Of a stretch of 64,000 nt of DNA, positions 44,247 to 55,782 are shown in pieces. Every line of letters starts with the position of its first letter. The first letter of the stretch is position 1. The stretch is from Fagopyrum homotropicum (lineage: Eukaryota; Streptophyta; Magnoliopsida; Caryophyllales; Polygonaceae), in assembly GCA_033239125.1 (NCBI GenBank), contig BSWB01000001.1:162835481-162899480 (forward strand), written 5' to 3'. The notes below the pieces were generated by a model. It saw only the letters and a list, made by a program, of their open reading frames with translations, ran no database searches and was not told the DNA's origin. The position numbers and the translations under genes were made by a program.

Positions 44247-47200
44247 GCCAAGTCCTAACTCATCGTTCTTGAGGTTGGGATTATCTTGGCATAGATCTTT
44301 AAAAGGTTAAGTCTCATACTATACGGCATATCCCATGTAGCCTCGTTGGCTTTTCATAAACCATCGACTCTCAAATCTTTTCACGTACTCAGGTCACAAG
44401 CGTCTGCTACTATGTTCTAGAGTGGTTTCCGGATATTTCCCCAGAATCATACGGCTCAATATTCTGATCTTCCAATTTGATGACCTAAATTGTGTATGGT
44501 TACCCTTCTTAACCGCTTTAAAGTCTCACATGTTTGTCCTACACAATTCACCTCCAAGTTCCGAGTATCCGATCCAGGATATCACCGTTAATACATCTCC
44601 TGACGCTTTACTAGGTGCTTAAGGCTAGTTGTATCACAACTCACTTGGTCTTGTCTCTTAATATAACTGAGTCATATGGTTCCTCTATTGAAGAATAATC
44701 ATCCCCTCATTTTTGGTCTTAAACTCGATATAACTTAACAATCAAAATCCGGTTGTCTATCGTTGTGTTCTATCGACGTCATCATATTATTTATAAATCT
44801 TTAGCTCAACCCAAATGCTTACGCCATATCCCGGATCTTATGTGCCATAGAGTGTGTCCGGAATGACAACACTAGACACAAAGTGATCTCACATCACCAT
44901 CATTTGATCATAACTACTCGAGAAAGGCTAACACACCCTCAGCATTGTACTCCTATATCCCCACGTTTACTGGACCCAAAATTTTCTTCGGACGCCAAAC
45001 GCAACTCGGCTCCATTCCGATCCTACATTCCACGTACTCCACTCCGAGACTATTCTTTCTATAATTACGGTTACTGGTTGCAAATAGCCTAGTTCGAGTT
45101 CCTTCCAACTAAATGTATTTCCATAACTACTATCATCATAAACTCGACACATTATTTTTTCTATACCAATGAACTTCTTGCTCCGTGGGTTACGACTCAC
45201 CACGCTTCTGCTGCACTACTCCGATTTACGTTGTTCCCACTCACTTGTCATGAAGACCTTTCCTACGACTCAAAACTGATCAACCTCAAAACTTTTTCTC
45301 CTAATTACACCATAAGTCCTAACCGGATGAAGTACCAAATACCTTCCTTACTTGGCTTAAGGGAATAATATAACGGTTAATCGGGAGACGAACTTTTCTT
45401 CTTTCTTTCTAGATTCTTTTAACATGGATCCAAACTCCCTAACACGACCGGAGTTTGATCTTAACCAGCCAACAAGAAATCTCTAACACGATTCTCTTAT
45501 AACTTTAGTTCACCCAAGAGGGTTGCCGTTACCTATTTGAGGAAATCCTCTAAGGCGTTGGTAAAGCTACTTCATAGATCCACAGTCACAATTATCTCTT
45601 CTTGACGACACATAACTCGTCAATACCAAACAACACTTGCACGTCCTAGGTTGACGTCGTTCAGTCTATAATGGACTTATCTCAATTTCTTGGATTACTT
45701 TTCTCATACCTCGTTTGCCGTTGAATTTCCTGGTGCACTACTTACTCGAGTTCATCCCTTTGTACTCCTTTAGATCGTTCTACATTACAAACTTCTAGTT
45801 CCTCTGTGAGCTAACTCCACTTCTCGAGTCCAGCTGTGTCGTCCATCTGACATCAATGGTTCTTTCTAGGTCTTCCACTATAATTTGTAAGCAAGTCTAT
45901 AGGACTCTCGTGACCTTAACTTTCATCCACTTGCGGTTTATCTAGTATGGAATGCTACGCATCCTCTATTTGGATTGGCATAGAACCTTATCAAAATTAT
46001 ATACTTCTTACTCCTCTAGTTCTTCTTTTACAATTCATCTCTACTGGTTGTGATATGTACTCTTTTCCTAGCCAGTAGGTCGTAAATCACTCACACAATT
46101 CCCTTGGTCTCAAATGACATAAGAGGGTCATTCATGTCCGTCTAGTTCTTCTTCTTAAGTTCTTAATGAGAGTTACTAGCTCGAACTCACTCCATGTTAC
46201 TAGTAAGGGCACTGGCACCTGTATCGATTTAGCTTCACATTTGTCGTCATTGATCTATTGAAGGGTCCCCAAATGTCTATAAAATTCTTCCACAAGTCTA
46301 TAGTAATTCTCCTTATCTGCCAACCTGTTACCACTAGTTGACATGCACGTTTTATGGCTCAGTTATTATTACTAGTCCGTAATTGACCTTTTATAAGATC
46401 ACGGACTTATTGTTCTTCTATCTCTTTTGAAGTGTGATATACTTAGTGAAAATCTATTTCCTTCAGTTCCTCTGTTAATACACCTTTAGCTCCTTCCAAG
46501 TATGCACTTCGCTTGTTCTCTTATGGAATCACTATACTCTACTGAGTCGAGTCTTAACATTCATCTGTCGTCACCGAGTTTATTAAGTCCTCCACGATAA
46601 CTTGTAAGCGTGTCTTCAAAATTCTTCTTACTTTGTTCATCATCTGTTTGCGGTTCTCTTATATGACTGTAACTGTTGGTAACTCAGATCTTTATGTGAA
46701 TGAAAAGTTATTGTGGACACCAGAATCACTTTCCCACATTCTTCCCTTTATCTGGTGTTGTGTAGTTTTGTAATGCCACCTTTATAGAATTCCGTTGTCT
46801 AAATTTCGGACTTCTACTATGTTTGCTACTTACGTCATGATTTCTTACAAATTCTTGTATCTCTGAGTAAGTCAATCCGTCTCTATGGTGATGAAATTTA
46901 TTTCACGTCTTTAAACTTATTTGTCAATGTCTGTCTTTGTACTCCTTTAATTCTCCACCTCGGGTCAACACCTTATCTTCTTTGTACTTACAAACCCATA
47001 CTTGCCTATGGCGTCGTCCACCTTGTTGTACTGTCATTTAACCCGCCAAGTGTAGTTGTACTCTACCCTACTTGATTTGTATTTCGACATCGTCCTCTTC
47101 CATTTGCACTTCTTATCAGTCCGTACATGCATCCTTGAATTTCATCTTTCGTCTTCGCACCGCTAAATTCTTTGTACGGACTTCTATCATTTATATCTGA

Positions 47201-47720
47201 ATTTATTTGATATTATTCCCTATCTCATTGTTCTTATGGTTAAGAATCATCTTGCGATCTTCACCTTATATCCACTAGTTCTTAGAAAGATTGTAGGAAT
47301 CGTTGGAGTGTCTGACATAACACATTACTCTACTCTGAGGTTGGAGTCCATTATCTTCCTATAGAGATACTCTTTAAGATCTACTAACCTTTTATCATGA
47401 GACGGTGATCGCATCATGATAACTCAACTAAAGGATATTGTCTATCCTTTAGGGTACTAAAATGTTACAAGCACTTAGATATACATATAACCTACCTAAA
47501 CGTGGAATATTATAAGTCCACATATTATATCTTATCTACTAAGCTACAGAGATCCACGGGAAGTGATGGTGGTCCGACGTACTACTATCCCAGCAACCCG
47601 ACTATGCACATGATTTTAAAGTAAAACTTTATTTTGAAAATTTTAGACCCCTTTCGGGTTCTCGTTATTTCTACATTCGGTCTTTCAGAAGGTTCCAAGT
47701 GCCATTGTTGCCAACCCAGA
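44247..47720 (-). other. Non-coding interior of element B
   Basis: About 3.4 kb where gag, protease, RT and RNase H would be expected. All six frames are broken into short ORFs and I recognise no domain. The composition is CT-rich on the plus strand. Because the flanking LTRs are ~99% identical, this loss probably predates the insertion, so B was mobilised in trans. Confidence 0.65.
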
Positions 47721-47732
47721 GCTCTGATACCA
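47721..47732 (-). promoter_or_regulatory. Primer-binding site of element B
   Basis: Minus strand TGGTATCAGAGC, matching plant initiator tRNA-Met, three bases inside the 5' LTR border at 47,736. Confidence 0.93.
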
Positions 47733-47735
47733 TGT

Positions 47736-50507
47736 TGTAACACCCCAAATTCTCGGAACTCGGGGAGCTACTGGTTAGGACCTCACAATGGGTCCCGACC
47801 TTGGTTTAACAACAACTTTACTAGGATCTTACAACAAGGCACAAACGTATTTAAAACAATTTCTAAAACATAATATTTTTAATGGTATGAACGTACACAT
47901 GTGACAACCTTACAAGCATAAATAAAGATACATAACATGCATGACGTATGGAAGACTCCCCCGTCCCCATCTAATGAGTACGTGGACCCGGCTAACCATC
48001 CGTTCCGGATCTCTCTGCAACTGTCTATCTCTACAGATCTACAACACGGATAAACCGTTAGCTAACAATCCAAATATAAGCAGAATAACAATAGCACAAA
48101 CACACGCAGAAACAATTATAAACAAACATCATGTTGGCACTCAACCGTTTATTATCTATTATTTAGGTGATTCATCTTATTCAATTTTACAGTTGTGGCA
48201 CGAGAGCTATTAACAGTCCTCGCCTCCGTTCCTTATCCAACTGGGTGTAGGTCTAGCTGACCTCCGCCGGTAGCATCACTACAAACCGAGTATGGACTAG
48301 TCCCTAAAGAAACCCCCAGCGCCCGCAAGCTAACTGAGCAGAATGCCACCGCCCGTTACTCTTAGGCCAAGTATAGGTCGGTAAATATCTATCACAACCT
48401 ATAACTCTAAACATCTCAATCACACACCACTATAATCATTCATGCTCATATTTAGAAATCAGCTAAGTAAGCCCAAAGGACTTACCTGAATCAAATCATA
48501 ATCCCGTTATCTCGACTCGGTCCACAACCGTAGGAACTCAACCGCCTGTTATAAAAAGACAAGTGGATTAATAATGTATCCCGCTTTATTAGAAGTCTCT
48601 AACTTCTCAGATATTTAACTCTATCATCAGATAAATTACCAAAATACCCTCGTAATGGCAAATGACTATTTTGCCCCTAGTGTCCGAAAACTCCAAAGAT
48701 TTTCCACAATTCATGCCTAACTCTTATTTGAGACTAAAAAGTCATATTCTAACTCCTAAAGACGAGTTTGGGTAAAACTAGAAAAATTACACACTTTTCT
48801 ATTTCCCGAAAAGTCGCTAAGGTTCAACTTCAGCTTCAAATATGAAACTCGAACAATTTCCTAAAAATTTCGAAATAAATCTTTAGGTTATCTATGATAC
48901 CCAAACTACTTATTGGAGCAAAGATCCCTTCGAAAATCCTAATAACCCTCTCTACAAAAATCTCTAAAGTTGGTATCCAACTCACGTTTTATACTTAGTC
49001 GACAATTAAGACTATGTTTTTCTACTCCCCAACTAGTCCACTTTGAGCCTCCATATCTCTAAATCTAACCGTTGAATATATCTCAACTTTTGATACATTA
49101 ACCTATGTATGACACTAAACAACATATTATAAAAGGAACGGTGGGATGTAAATCTATGATCGCGTAAACTCAGCTCAAACATGCCTATTACTCAGTTTTT
49201 CTGAAACTTTAGAATAGATGAAAACAAGATATTAGTGGTTCGATCCTTACTCACTGCACCTCTACTGCACTGTCCTACGTTTCAGGGGTTCTTTTTTTTT
49301 TTTTTTTTTCTCTGGACCTACAGCCTCGACAGGGATCGATCTAAACCTACGTGGGAGGAAGGAGTCGGTCCTGCGCTGCAAGGTTCTCTCTCAGCTCTCT
49401 GCAGCAAACTGGAGTAAGAGGGGTGATTGCACACATGAAACGGGTGCAAGCAAGTGAGGAATTAGGTACTTACGCTGCAGCACTGAGGAGTCCACCTATA
49501 TGCACTTGCTCGTCTATGGGGAGATCTCGTCACCACGACTGTGTACACTGGCCTGGTGTAGAGGGTCACCAAGTGAGGCTGCACTGCTAGATCTAGGCCC
49601 GCTGTTGGGGTATTCCTTGCATCTGTAACGAGGGAATGAAGCACCGAAGGCTGGGGAAACGTGATAAGGGGTTGCGTCGGTGTAAGCGTTGCTAAGGATG
49701 TCCTTTGTGGCCCCGATCTAGAGGAGTCTACGTTCAACTAGATGAGATCCCTGTATGCAGAGAAGAGAGAGCTCCTGGGTGTTCTGGTGGGCGACTGGGA
49801 ATGAGTAGCAAACGGGATCCAAGTGAAAAAGATAGGGTGAATCTGGACTGAAAGTAAGCGGCTGAATTAGGAAAGAGATCAGCGAAGATCTCGGCTGTTA
49901 CGTGAAGATGGGGAGAGATGAGGGGCCAGCTGTGAAGTGTGTAACGGCTGTCTCGTGAGAAGAAAGAAGCCAGCGGTACCCTCTTCTTCTTGGGCTGGCG
50001 CAGGTGGTGATCTGCTTCTCTCTTCACTTGCTGGGTTGGACGTGCTACTGGGCCAGAACACTCCCCATACGGGCGGGCTGCAACAGGGTAGAGGCTAGAT
50101 GAAAACAAGAGAGGAAGTGGGCTGGAGTTGTAAAAATTAAGGGTGGGCTGAGTTGTCAAAACTTGTCAAAATTCGTCATGGCTTTGTCAAGCCCATGCAT
50201 GGCCTTGTCACGAGTTTGTCAGGGTCTCGTCATAACTCGTCATGGTCTCGTCTTGACCTCGTTTTGGCTTGTCTTGATCTCGTCACTAAGACGTCATGAC
50301 CTTGTCAAAGACAAGTCATGTTCTAAAATGGGGTTTGAAGGATTAGGGTTTGCTATTAATAAAATCTTATCATTTTATGTGAAGTGATATTACATAAAAT
50401 GATAAAATTTTGAGATATTGTGTCCAACTACGTAGATAGCTAAGGATCCAAAGCTCAAAATCCGATTTTCTACGGAATTAAAAGGAATAAAATTTCCGGA
50501 TATTACA
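47736..50507 (-). repeat. 5' LTR of element B (2,772 bp)
   Basis: Near-identical to 40,284-43,053; ends TTCCGGATATTACA followed by the AGATA duplication. Differences are scattered single substitutions, mostly transitions, and a longer T-run near 49,291. Confidence 0.95.
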
Positions 50508-50512
50508 AGATA
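50508..50512. repeat. Target-site duplication AGATA of element B (right)
   Basis: Exact partner of 40,279-40,283. Confidence 0.95.
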
Positions 50513-50900
50513 GACGGTTGGATGCATCAAAACCATTCCTTGATGATATACGGGGACTGAGGTGAGTTTCAGAGATTCTCGTGTCACAAAACAAAGTTGA
50601 GTTAATATAGGAATAATGTAATCAAAGATAATAATTGGATTGTATGCAAGCATTATGTGTGTCTATGTTTTCGTTATATGTATATGTGTTTTTGCCATTA
50701 TTCTAATGCTTAGAATGTTAGCTAACGTTTATATACCGCCTTTGTAGATGTCTTGCAGGTTAGGGACGTCGCCGAGTGATCCGGTGGTGGTGGGCAACCG
50801 GGGTTCTCGTACATTATAGAACGGGATTGGGTTTTATATTATTGTTGTCATATGTACTTTTCGGTATTACGGATGTATGTCGTTTTGAGAACTTGGCTGG
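50513..50900 (+). repeat. 5' LTR of element A, part 2
   Basis: Continuation of LTR A after element B. Contains GTCTTGCAGGTTAGGGACG.. GTGATCCGGTGG and TTTTGAGAACTTGGCTGG, the order expected in the R/U5 part of plus-strand Tekay-like LTRs. It stops at about 50,900, where an inverted LTR begins. Confidence 0.65.
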
Positions 50901-52560
50901 CAACAAGTTCACTGGATCCTGACCCTAGCCTCACAATAAGTTCACTGGATCTTACAACAAGGCACAAATAAATATAAAATCAAATACATAAAATTATATG
51001 ATCGTATCAAAACATATACAAAGTCACAACCGAGTACAAAACGGCAACAGATAAACATATGTGTACATAAACATCCCAAAAACTCACGCATCCTAATGTA
51101 CATAAACATCCCAAAAACTCACACAAGTTTGGAATCGGGGATCAAGCCTCCTCACCTGGAGTACCGGTCGCAGAGAACCTCCACACTCTCGACGAGCTTC
51201 AAGCAAGTTGTCACGACCCGTTATAATACACTTGGGCCATTTAATATACATATATGGGCGTCCTAGTCCGGTTAAGTTATCAATGCAACATTAATATGCA
51301 CAAACACCACTATCACAATCACTCAAACCCATATAGGCTAGCTAAGTAAGCTCGAAGAACTTACCTGTCACAAGGTAGTCCTAAACAGTGGTCACAGTTT
51401 CCCCTCGAGAAAAACGATCAGTGCCTGTATAAACAAGGCACACAAATATCAATAACTATCCACACGCTAGGAGATTCCACCTCCTAGTCTTCAATATCTC
51501 GCAAGGTCATAACCATAACACAATCCACAATATCAATATCCTCAAAGATCACAACTATCAATCCATAAACTCAACATCTCACAATTCCTCAAACCTCTCA
51601 AGGTATCATCTAATCAACATTCCTCAATCTCAATCATAATCCTAATTAAATTAATTAACCTTTAATTAATTAAATTAACTTTCACCAAAATAACGTTTTG
51701 CCCGCAGGCAATTTCGAACTCACCTATCATCAGATTTCATCAAACAAACAACTCATACTCACCAGAACAATATAACGAGCTTAATGGACTTTCCAATTAT
51801 CCATTTTGTTAAGCTTAAGGTCAATTTAGGCAAAATCGCAAAACGGAAAATGAATAAATTCATAACTTATTCAGTACTAACCCATTTGACGATCTGAAAG
51901 AAGATTCGGAATCACAACGACACATGCTAGACTCAAACAACATCAAATTCACCGGAATCAGAGCGACAGAACCGTCCTAGAAACATATATACTCGACTAG
52001 GCCTTTAATTGCTCGGAAACACAGAAACTCAGTACCAAAATGAAGAGAACGAAGAGAGGAATCCAAAAACTCGCGGATTTGATATAATAAACGATTTTAC
52101 GCTATTTATAGTGAAGACGATAATTATCCTTTAGCGAAGTCGATAATTATCCTTTCTCCGATCCAAAGGCGGGTTGAACCCCCTTCTCCAAACTTCTCAA
52201 AATTGAAATAATAAACCTGGAATATTGTAGGGATAATTATTCCGCAATTGCATCGGTAAACGGGTATTCCTAAGCCGTCTTTCTTAGCCGCTAAGAAACG
52301 AAATAGCGACTCTTTAGGCCGTTTTGTCTTTCCATGTTATTTCATATCTAGTACATGTCCGATGTCTTGATCATTTCTCTCAACTGCATTTTTAATAATT
52401 GAAGCTCTCAAATGCTCCAAATAACACCGGAGGGTAAATATAATTACCCGGTGAAAAAGTGAAAAATTCTTCATAAGTCCAAAATTACGCCAAGAATATA
52501 CCGGTGGGACTCATACTCATCACTTACGCACTCTTCGCGAGTTATGTGTCAATTACTGAG
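50901..52560 (-). repeat. Fragment C: inverted, divergent chromovirus LTR
   Basis: Plus strand reads ACTGGATCTTACAACAAGGC then, at about 51,340, GCTAGCTAAGTAAGCTCGAA.. ACTTACCTG, matching the minus-oriented LTR B (AGCTAAGTAAGCCCAAAGGA, ACTTACCTG) but well diverged. The outer TGTAACACC end is missing at 50,901 and the other end cannot be fixed. It occupies the place where the end of LTR A, primer site and leader should be. Confidence 0.65.
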
Positions 52561-52629
52561 ATTTATCTTATTAACCGCAGCCGAGATAAATAGGGATATG
52601 TTTATGAGGAAGGGATAGACCCCCTCTTC

Positions 52630-53870
52630 TCATGCGGTCCCGAGATGTGGACGAGTATGTAGACCTCCGGGAGCGAGAGGTCAAGGACAAATCCCCATTT
52701 TGGATCCTCCAGCTGCGGATGTTCATGTTGAGGAGGTTGTTGAGAGAGTTATTGCCGAGGCTAGGGATGGGACCGCTTCTAGGTCCGAAGCACGAAGGTC
52801 ACAGTCGGCCAAGTCTTTCCGAGTCTCCATTGGAGCGTTTGAGTACAGAGAGTACGTACAGTGGGTTGAGGGGACATTCAGGACTGAGGTCACCGAAAGA
52901 GAGTTGCACCGCCGGTATCAGCGAGATCGGCGGAGGTTTCACAGAGGGTGACCTAGGTGGTAATCGCACCAAAGAGAGCTACATCGGCGATAGCTGCTGA
53001 GGGCGGTAGAGTGCGAGACGAGCTAAGGTCGCCGAAACTGGACTCGTGGTTGAAGACTTTCAAACAACTACGTGTACCCACTTTTGACGAGAAAGTGGGG
53101 CTAGAGGTGGAGCATTAGATAGGCCACGTGGAGTGCGCATTAGAGTCGATCCGCTGCCTAGAGGATCGACAGGTGGAACTAGTACATACTTTATCCCGGG
53201 ATCAAACACATTACTGTGGAGGATGGTCCAGAGTGGAGTCACCAGGTTTGAGTAGTTGTTGAACCTCGTTTGGGAGAGTTACTGCTTGTATATTTGAGGA
53301 GAGACAGATTGCAAGACTTCTTAGAGGTTGGGTTCGAGGACGTACCGGTGGCAAAGACGATCAGAAGATTTCGGGCGGAGTTAGCACTGTTGGGTCCCGC
53401 CGCACCTTAAGTGGACCAACATGTGTACTTGTTTTTACAGAGATTGAGGGAGTCCACCCGCGCCTATCTTGCGGGTTTCCGTTGTGACTCCCTGACGGAT
53501 TACCAAGACCGAGCTTCAACGTACGAGAGGGACCGACAAGGTCCTAGGAGATCTGCTCAGTCCGGAGGGTCTGATAAGAGGCAGAGAATATGGCCAGTCA
53601 GTATGGGAGCAGAAGCCTTAGATCATGGGCGTAGTCACACACAGGGACGCCCTAGTTATCAGCCTACCATTCCAACATCCGATAGAGGATGACATTGTTT
53701 CAGTTGTGGAGGGTATGAACATATTAGGAACGAGTGTAAGAAGCCACTAGTTGCTTGCTTCACTTGTGGCCAGCTAGGTCACAAAGAAACCTTTTGCCGA
53801 CAAGGCAGGGCACCATCACAGCAAGGTTCTTCGCCTGCTAACAATGTAGGAGGTGGGCAGAGACTGCCTT
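52630..53870 (+). pseudogene. gag remnant of element A with two CCHC zinc knuckles
   Basis: Frames together read: PPAADVHVEEVVERVIAEAR (N-terminus), FLRRDRLQDFLEVGFEDVPV-like region, LFLQRLRESTRAYLAGFRCD (gag core), then at 53,696-53,797 CFSCGGYEHIRNEC and CFTCGQLGHKETFC, both fitting C-x2-C-x4-H-x4-C. A TGA immediately before the first knuckle and several frameshifts destroy the ORF. CCHC knuckles bind retroelement RNA during packaging. Same orientation as LTR A. Confidence 0.82.
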
Positions 53871-53969
53871 AGTATCAGACTCAGAGTCACCAGCAGAGAG
53901 CCCCATGCCACACTTTTTCTCAGAATTCAGCCCAGAGGTAGGGGACGTGGTGGCAGCACCACATAGACT

Positions 53970-54335
53970 AGAGGCACTCAAGTTAGAGTTTTCGAGTTGA
54001 GGAAGACGGCCGAGCCGGCGACAATAGCAGCCACACGTATTATTCATATTCACAGCTTCCTTGGTAGAGTACTTTTCCATACTTGTGCTACGCACTCTTT
54101 TATTTTTGATGATTATGTTGATAGGTTGGCCTCAGATACGGTAGAGGGGAGACCCTTCATTATAGGGTTACCCGAAGGGGGTAAGGTTAGTGGTACTCGG
54201 GAGGTTCACGTTTTACCCATTCATTTGAAAAACCGTGATTGGTTAGTCGACTTTTACGTCATGCACCTAGTGCATGAAGAAGTCATATTAGGTGTGGACC
54301 GTCATAGAGATGTATTGGATGCACCTAGTGCATGT
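53970..54335 (+). pseudogene. Aspartic protease remnant of element A
   Basis: VLFHTCATHSFI occupies the place of the canonical LFDTGATHSF active site: the catalytic Asp is His and the Gly is Cys. GRPFIIGLPEGG, HVLPIHLKNRDWLVDFYV and EEVILGVDRHRDVL follow as in chromovirus proteases. Sequence then runs straight into the end of a 3' LTR, so RT, RNase H and integrase have been deleted. Confidence 0.8.
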
Positions 54336-54480
54336 CATATTGCATTAAAACTATTTCGTTTTGCCTTTTGTTTGTACCTTGTTGCAAGATCCGGTGAAAT
54401 TGTTTCCAGGCTAAGGGTCGGGTCTCATTGTAAGGTCCTAACCCGTAGCGCTCCGAGTCCCACGGATTCGGGGTATTACA
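54336..54480 (+). repeat. 3' LTR end of element A (~145 bp)
   Basis: CTTGTTGCAAGATCCGGTGA, AGGGTCGGGTCTCATTG, AAGGTCCTAACC and GGGGTATTACA align with the reverse complement of the first 140 bp of LTR B. It ends exactly where the ~100-bp tandem array resumes. Confidence 0.8.
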
Positions 54481-55289
54481 TGACAAAGTCAACATACACT
54501 AGATTCGGTCTTAGACTTCGTACCTTAACAAGTATATGACAGTTTTGGGAGCCTTAGGCCCTTAACTGCAACAAATACTTACTATCACTACCAAAATTTG
54601 CATAGAAACATGAATATACTAGCCGGTTATAGTTTACCTAGGAAAGTATTCACAATATGCATTACAACAATTAGATCACAAACAAAGCTACATAAAAAAA
54701 AAAGAAGAAAAAAAGAAACGGCATACCTTAATGATCATATCAACAAAAATCGGTTCCTTATCAACCATTGATAATGAACTTAGTGCCAACAATTCTTCAA
54801 TATCTAATAACACATCAAATACACAACAGAAGACATTTCAGTTAACAACATAGAATACATTATTAGTTTAGTAGAACACTGAAGACATAGAACACTTGCT
54901 GCACAAATCAATGAAATTATAAAACAGGTTTTGTACAAATAAGAAGACATAGAACCTCTTTAACTCTGTACAAACGAATAGAACACCAATATAACTATAG
55001 AAGACCAATATAAGACTACTTAGAACAATAGAAGACCAATAAAAGTTTAGACAAGTTACGGAAGTTCCTCGCAAATAGGGTTGCGCTTGAAGAAGTGAAG
55101 ACTGGAGAAGGGTAACCGGAGAAGGAAAACCGGAGAAGAAGACTGGAGAAGATCGCTCAGTACGCTCTTGCCTTGTTGGATTTGTAAGCTTCCCATGCAG
55201 TGTTGCCTAGAAAGAAACTCAGCAGACACAATCGACTAAGAAACCTAATCGCCACACAAAGTAACGTAACTGCTAATTATATGGACCAT
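54481..55289. other. Array remnant and anonymous DNA
   Basis: 54,481-54,540 continues the ~100-bp array. 54,840-55,060 repeats ATAGAACAC / AGAAGACCAATA(T/A)AA words, and 55,090-55,155 has four AC(C/T)GGAGAAG units. No gene. Confidence 0.45.
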
Positions 55290-55476
55290 TCCTTGTTTTT
55301 TAAATAAAAATTCGGTTTTTCGGGTTATCCGTCAATTTTGCAATTTTTAACCGAAACAAAAAATTTAAAATATGCTTACCTAAACCAGAACCAAAATTGT
55401 CAATTTTTTGTTCAGTCTGGATCGAAATTACTCGATTCCGTTCGGTAAACCGAACCTAACTTGCTCGGCCCTAATC
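55290..55476 (+). mobile_element. Right half of a hAT-type element (57,466 family)
   Basis: AAATTCGGTTTTTCGGGTTA, AACCGAAAC, AATATGC, CAGTCTGGATCGAAATTACT and CGGTAAACCGAACCTAA match the right half of 57,466-58,015. Ends TTGCTCGGCCCTA. The left half is at 37,793-38,110. Confidence 0.6.
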
Positions 55477-55777
55477 TCAGTAGTCCCTTTAGAGTTAGAG
55501 TGGATGTCGATAGCATTCAATTGAAAACTATGAAATGAAATTGCTTAGGGCAGATCTATTTTGGGAACAAGTGTGTTAGTTGATCAATGGTTCATGCGTG
55601 GATGGTTTGAACCTAACGTTGTAAAAGTTTTTTACACAATCATTCTCGATGTGTGTGGTGTGTTTGTGGAATATATGGTTGTGGAATATATGGTCGAAAG
55701 CAATGTGAATGTCAACCTTGTTGTCGCCAAAGAGAGGTTGGTAAATTGTGGTTGATCAACATTGATATATCCATAAG
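55477..55777. other. Possible decayed coding fragment
   Basis: A 64-codon plus ORF (55,561-55,755) with a repeated EYMVVEYMVE segment; composition is less AT-biased than around it. No family recognised. Confidence 0.25.
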
Positions 55778-55782
55778 TAGGG

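Larger units (their letters stand above)
40284..50507 (-). mobile_element. Element B: chromovirus (Tekay/Del-like), minus strand, 10.2 kb
   Basis: LTRs 40,284-43,053 (3') and 47,736-50,507 (5'), exact AGATA duplications, a TGGTATCAGAGC primer site at 47,732-47,721 and a polypurine tract AAGGGGG at about 43,069-43,063. The LTRs differ by roughly 28 substitutions plus a poly(T) length change over 2.77 kb (about 99% identity, counted by eye). The interior codes only for a broken integrase at its 3' end; gag, protease and RT are not recognisable in the other 3.4 kb. The GGGACGAAACTTATTTTAAG stretch before the PPT and the LTR ends are typical of Tekay/Del chromoviruses. Confidence 0.93.
38786..54480 (+). 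mobile_element. Nested chromovirus block (elements A, B, C)
   Basis: Element A, plus strand: 5' LTR from TGTAACACCCGGAATTTTAG (38,786) to 40,283, continuing at 50,513-50,900; then an inverted LTR fragment C (50,901 to ~52,560); then A-like gag and protease (52,630-54,330) and ~140 bp of a 3' LTR ending GGGGTATTACA at 54,480. Element B (40,284-50,507, minus) is inserted in A's 5' LTR. A lacks RT, RNase H and integrase. No target duplication is visible for A, but both flanks are the same tandem array. Confidence 0.8.

Noticed and set aside
54481..54485. Target duplication for element A
   Set aside because: TCAGT on the left and TGACA on the right do not match; borders rest on LTR ends and array continuity instead.
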